A stretch of DNA of 6,571 bases from JAHIEZ01 sp964598275 (GTDB taxonomy: Bacteria; Patescibacteriota; Microgenomatia; UBA12405), in NCBI GenBank assembly GCA_964598275.1, contig CAZRAZ010000036.1, positions 1 to 6,571 on the forward strand, given 5' to 3'. Every line of letters begins with the position of its first letter. Position 1 is the stretch's first letter. A model generated the notes under the pieces. That model was not told where the DNA came from. It ran no database searches and saw only the letters and a program-made list of their open reading frames with translations. Shown piece after piece: positions 6,015-6,571 of this stretch. The translations under genes were made by a program, and so were the position numbers.

Positions 6015-6023
6015 AGTATAGCA
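6015..6023 (-). promoter_or_regulatory. Extended -10 promoter for the cupin-reductase pair (candidate)
   Basis: On the minus strand TGCTATACT is an extended -10 (TGn plus TATACT, five of six consensus bases), directly after the stop codon of the radical SAM gene. No clear -35 box is present. It would give a leader of roughly 75-80 bases containing the hairpin at 5961-5992. The TATAAA at 5942-5947 is a competing, almost leaderless choice. Confidence 0.4.
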
Positions 6024-6571
6024 CTAGAAATTGACATAGGGAGTGATTTTTTTAAGCTGAAGACGGAGAAAGGAAAGCTGGGAGAGAGAAAAGAGACTTT
6101 GGCGGGAGCGAAGAGAAATGATTTTTTGGACAGAAACCGGGCCAAGGCCGGGAACTTTTAGAAGCTGCCAATAAGAAGCACGATTAAGATTGACGGGGAA
6201 AAGCTCCCGGTGACGACGAGCATAAAGAGTTTTGGGGTCGGTATCGGAATCGAGCAGGCCGGCTGAATCAAAGCAAAAATCGCCGGGGGAGAAGCGATAA
6301 AAACGAAGTAGAAAATCGGCCTGATAAAGACGGTGGGCGCGGGTAAGAGAAACGGGAGAACGGCCGGATAAAGGAGTATCGGCAACCGGACGGAAGGGCG
6401 AATAAAAAACCCGTTTAAGGCCAAACTGCTGATAGAGAAGGGCGGTAGAACGGACGATATCTTTGTCCCGATCATCGGTGGCGCCAACGATAAATTGAGT
6501 GGCAAGGGAGGGTGTTTTTTGGCCAAAATATTTGGCTTGGCTGATAGCTTTTTTGAGACGAAAAAGAGTGG
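6024..6571 (-). CDS. Radical SAM protein, putative DNA modification/repair type, C-terminal part
   Basis: An open frame runs in from the right edge to a TAG stop and shows the last 181 residues; the start and the radical SAM CxxxCxxC cluster motif lie outside the window. The visible part begins inside the catalytic domain (TQFIVGATDDRDKDI, then GLKRVFYSPFRPV). It continues with HRLYQADFLLRFYRF and DTDPKTLYARRH. It ends in a helix-hairpin-helix region, NLNRASYWQLLKVPGLGP and VQKII, of the kind that touches DNA backbones. This order matches the TIGR03916 family, whose genes often sit beside a uracil-DNA-glycosylase-like partner and are assumed to act on DNA, though the reaction is not established. 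In this window the next gene on the same strand is a cupin, not that partner. Codons are pyrimidine-rich on the coding strand. A frame search requiring a start codon would miss this gene. Confidence 0.88.
   Translation of the reverse strand, partial: TLFRLKKAISQAKYFGQKTPSLATQFIVGATDDRDKDIVRSTALLYQQFGLKRVFYSPFRPVADTPLSGRSPVSLTRAHRLYQADFLLRFYRFSPGDFCFDSAGLLDSDTDPKTLYARRHRELFPVNLNRASYWQLLKVPGLGPVSVQKIISLRSRQSLFSLSQLSFLRLQLKKITPYVNF

Noticed and set aside
6031..6036. Forward-strand TTGACA as a promoter -35
   Set aside because: No -10-like sequence lies 16-18 bases downstream and no forward gene follows; the bases are part of the radical SAM gene's last codons.
5906..6145. Reverse-strand 79-codon frame crossing the hairpin
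   Set aside because: It overlaps the end of the radical SAM gene, the intergenic hairpin and the cupin start, and its residues over the hairpin are explained by the palindrome. No protein evidence supports it.
6158..6526. Reverse-strand 122-codon frame at the right end
   Set aside because: The radical SAM frame on the same strand matches a known family along its whole visible length, so this one is its out-of-frame shadow.

Overview
The window looks like a piece of a small-genome, probably anaerobic bacterium. I favour the Patescibacteria/CPR group, but this is an inference from architecture and not a phylogenetic result. Supporting signs are tightly packed genes, almost no Shine-Dalgarno sequences, and start codons lying 5-7 bases after a -10 box (leaderless transcription). 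There is also an iron-sulfur aldo/keto reductase and several small proteins of unknown function. TGA is used as a stop codon (1381-1383 and 869-871), which argues against the CPR lineages that read TGA as glycine.

Left part (1-1080): a GC-rich, C-rich single-gene cassette lies between AT-rich spacers. It encodes a 224-residue secreted protein of unknown function. It has a textbook AGGAGG ribosome binding site and is followed by a 13-bp hairpin. Its composition and its mode of translation start differ from everything to the right, so it may be acquired DNA or an assembly join.

Middle part (1080-4408, + strand): four genes in series are a cysteine-containing 86-residue small protein, a class I SAM-dependent methyltransferase, the translational GTPase TypA/BipA, and a 91-residue basic protein. 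Each has its own -10 box just before its start codon. The last two share the identical 12-mer GGTGTATAATGG.

Right part (4405-6571, - strand): reading leftward, there is the C-terminal 181 residues of a radical SAM protein of the 'putative DNA modification/repair' type, cut by the window edge. It is followed by an intergenic region with a GC-rich hairpin, then a two-gene unit of a cupin protein and an aldo/keto reductase with two C-terminal [4Fe-4S] motifs. The reductase converges on the 91-residue gene, and the two overlap by 4 bases at their stop codons.

From about 1080 to the right end the + strand is richer in G than C whichever strand is coding, so the + strand is probably the leading strand there. 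I see no CRISPR array, transposase, tRNA or rRNA. I found no complete new defence or biosynthetic system. The best leads are the leaderless promoter series, the foreign-looking cassette, the small cysteine protein and the hairpin element.
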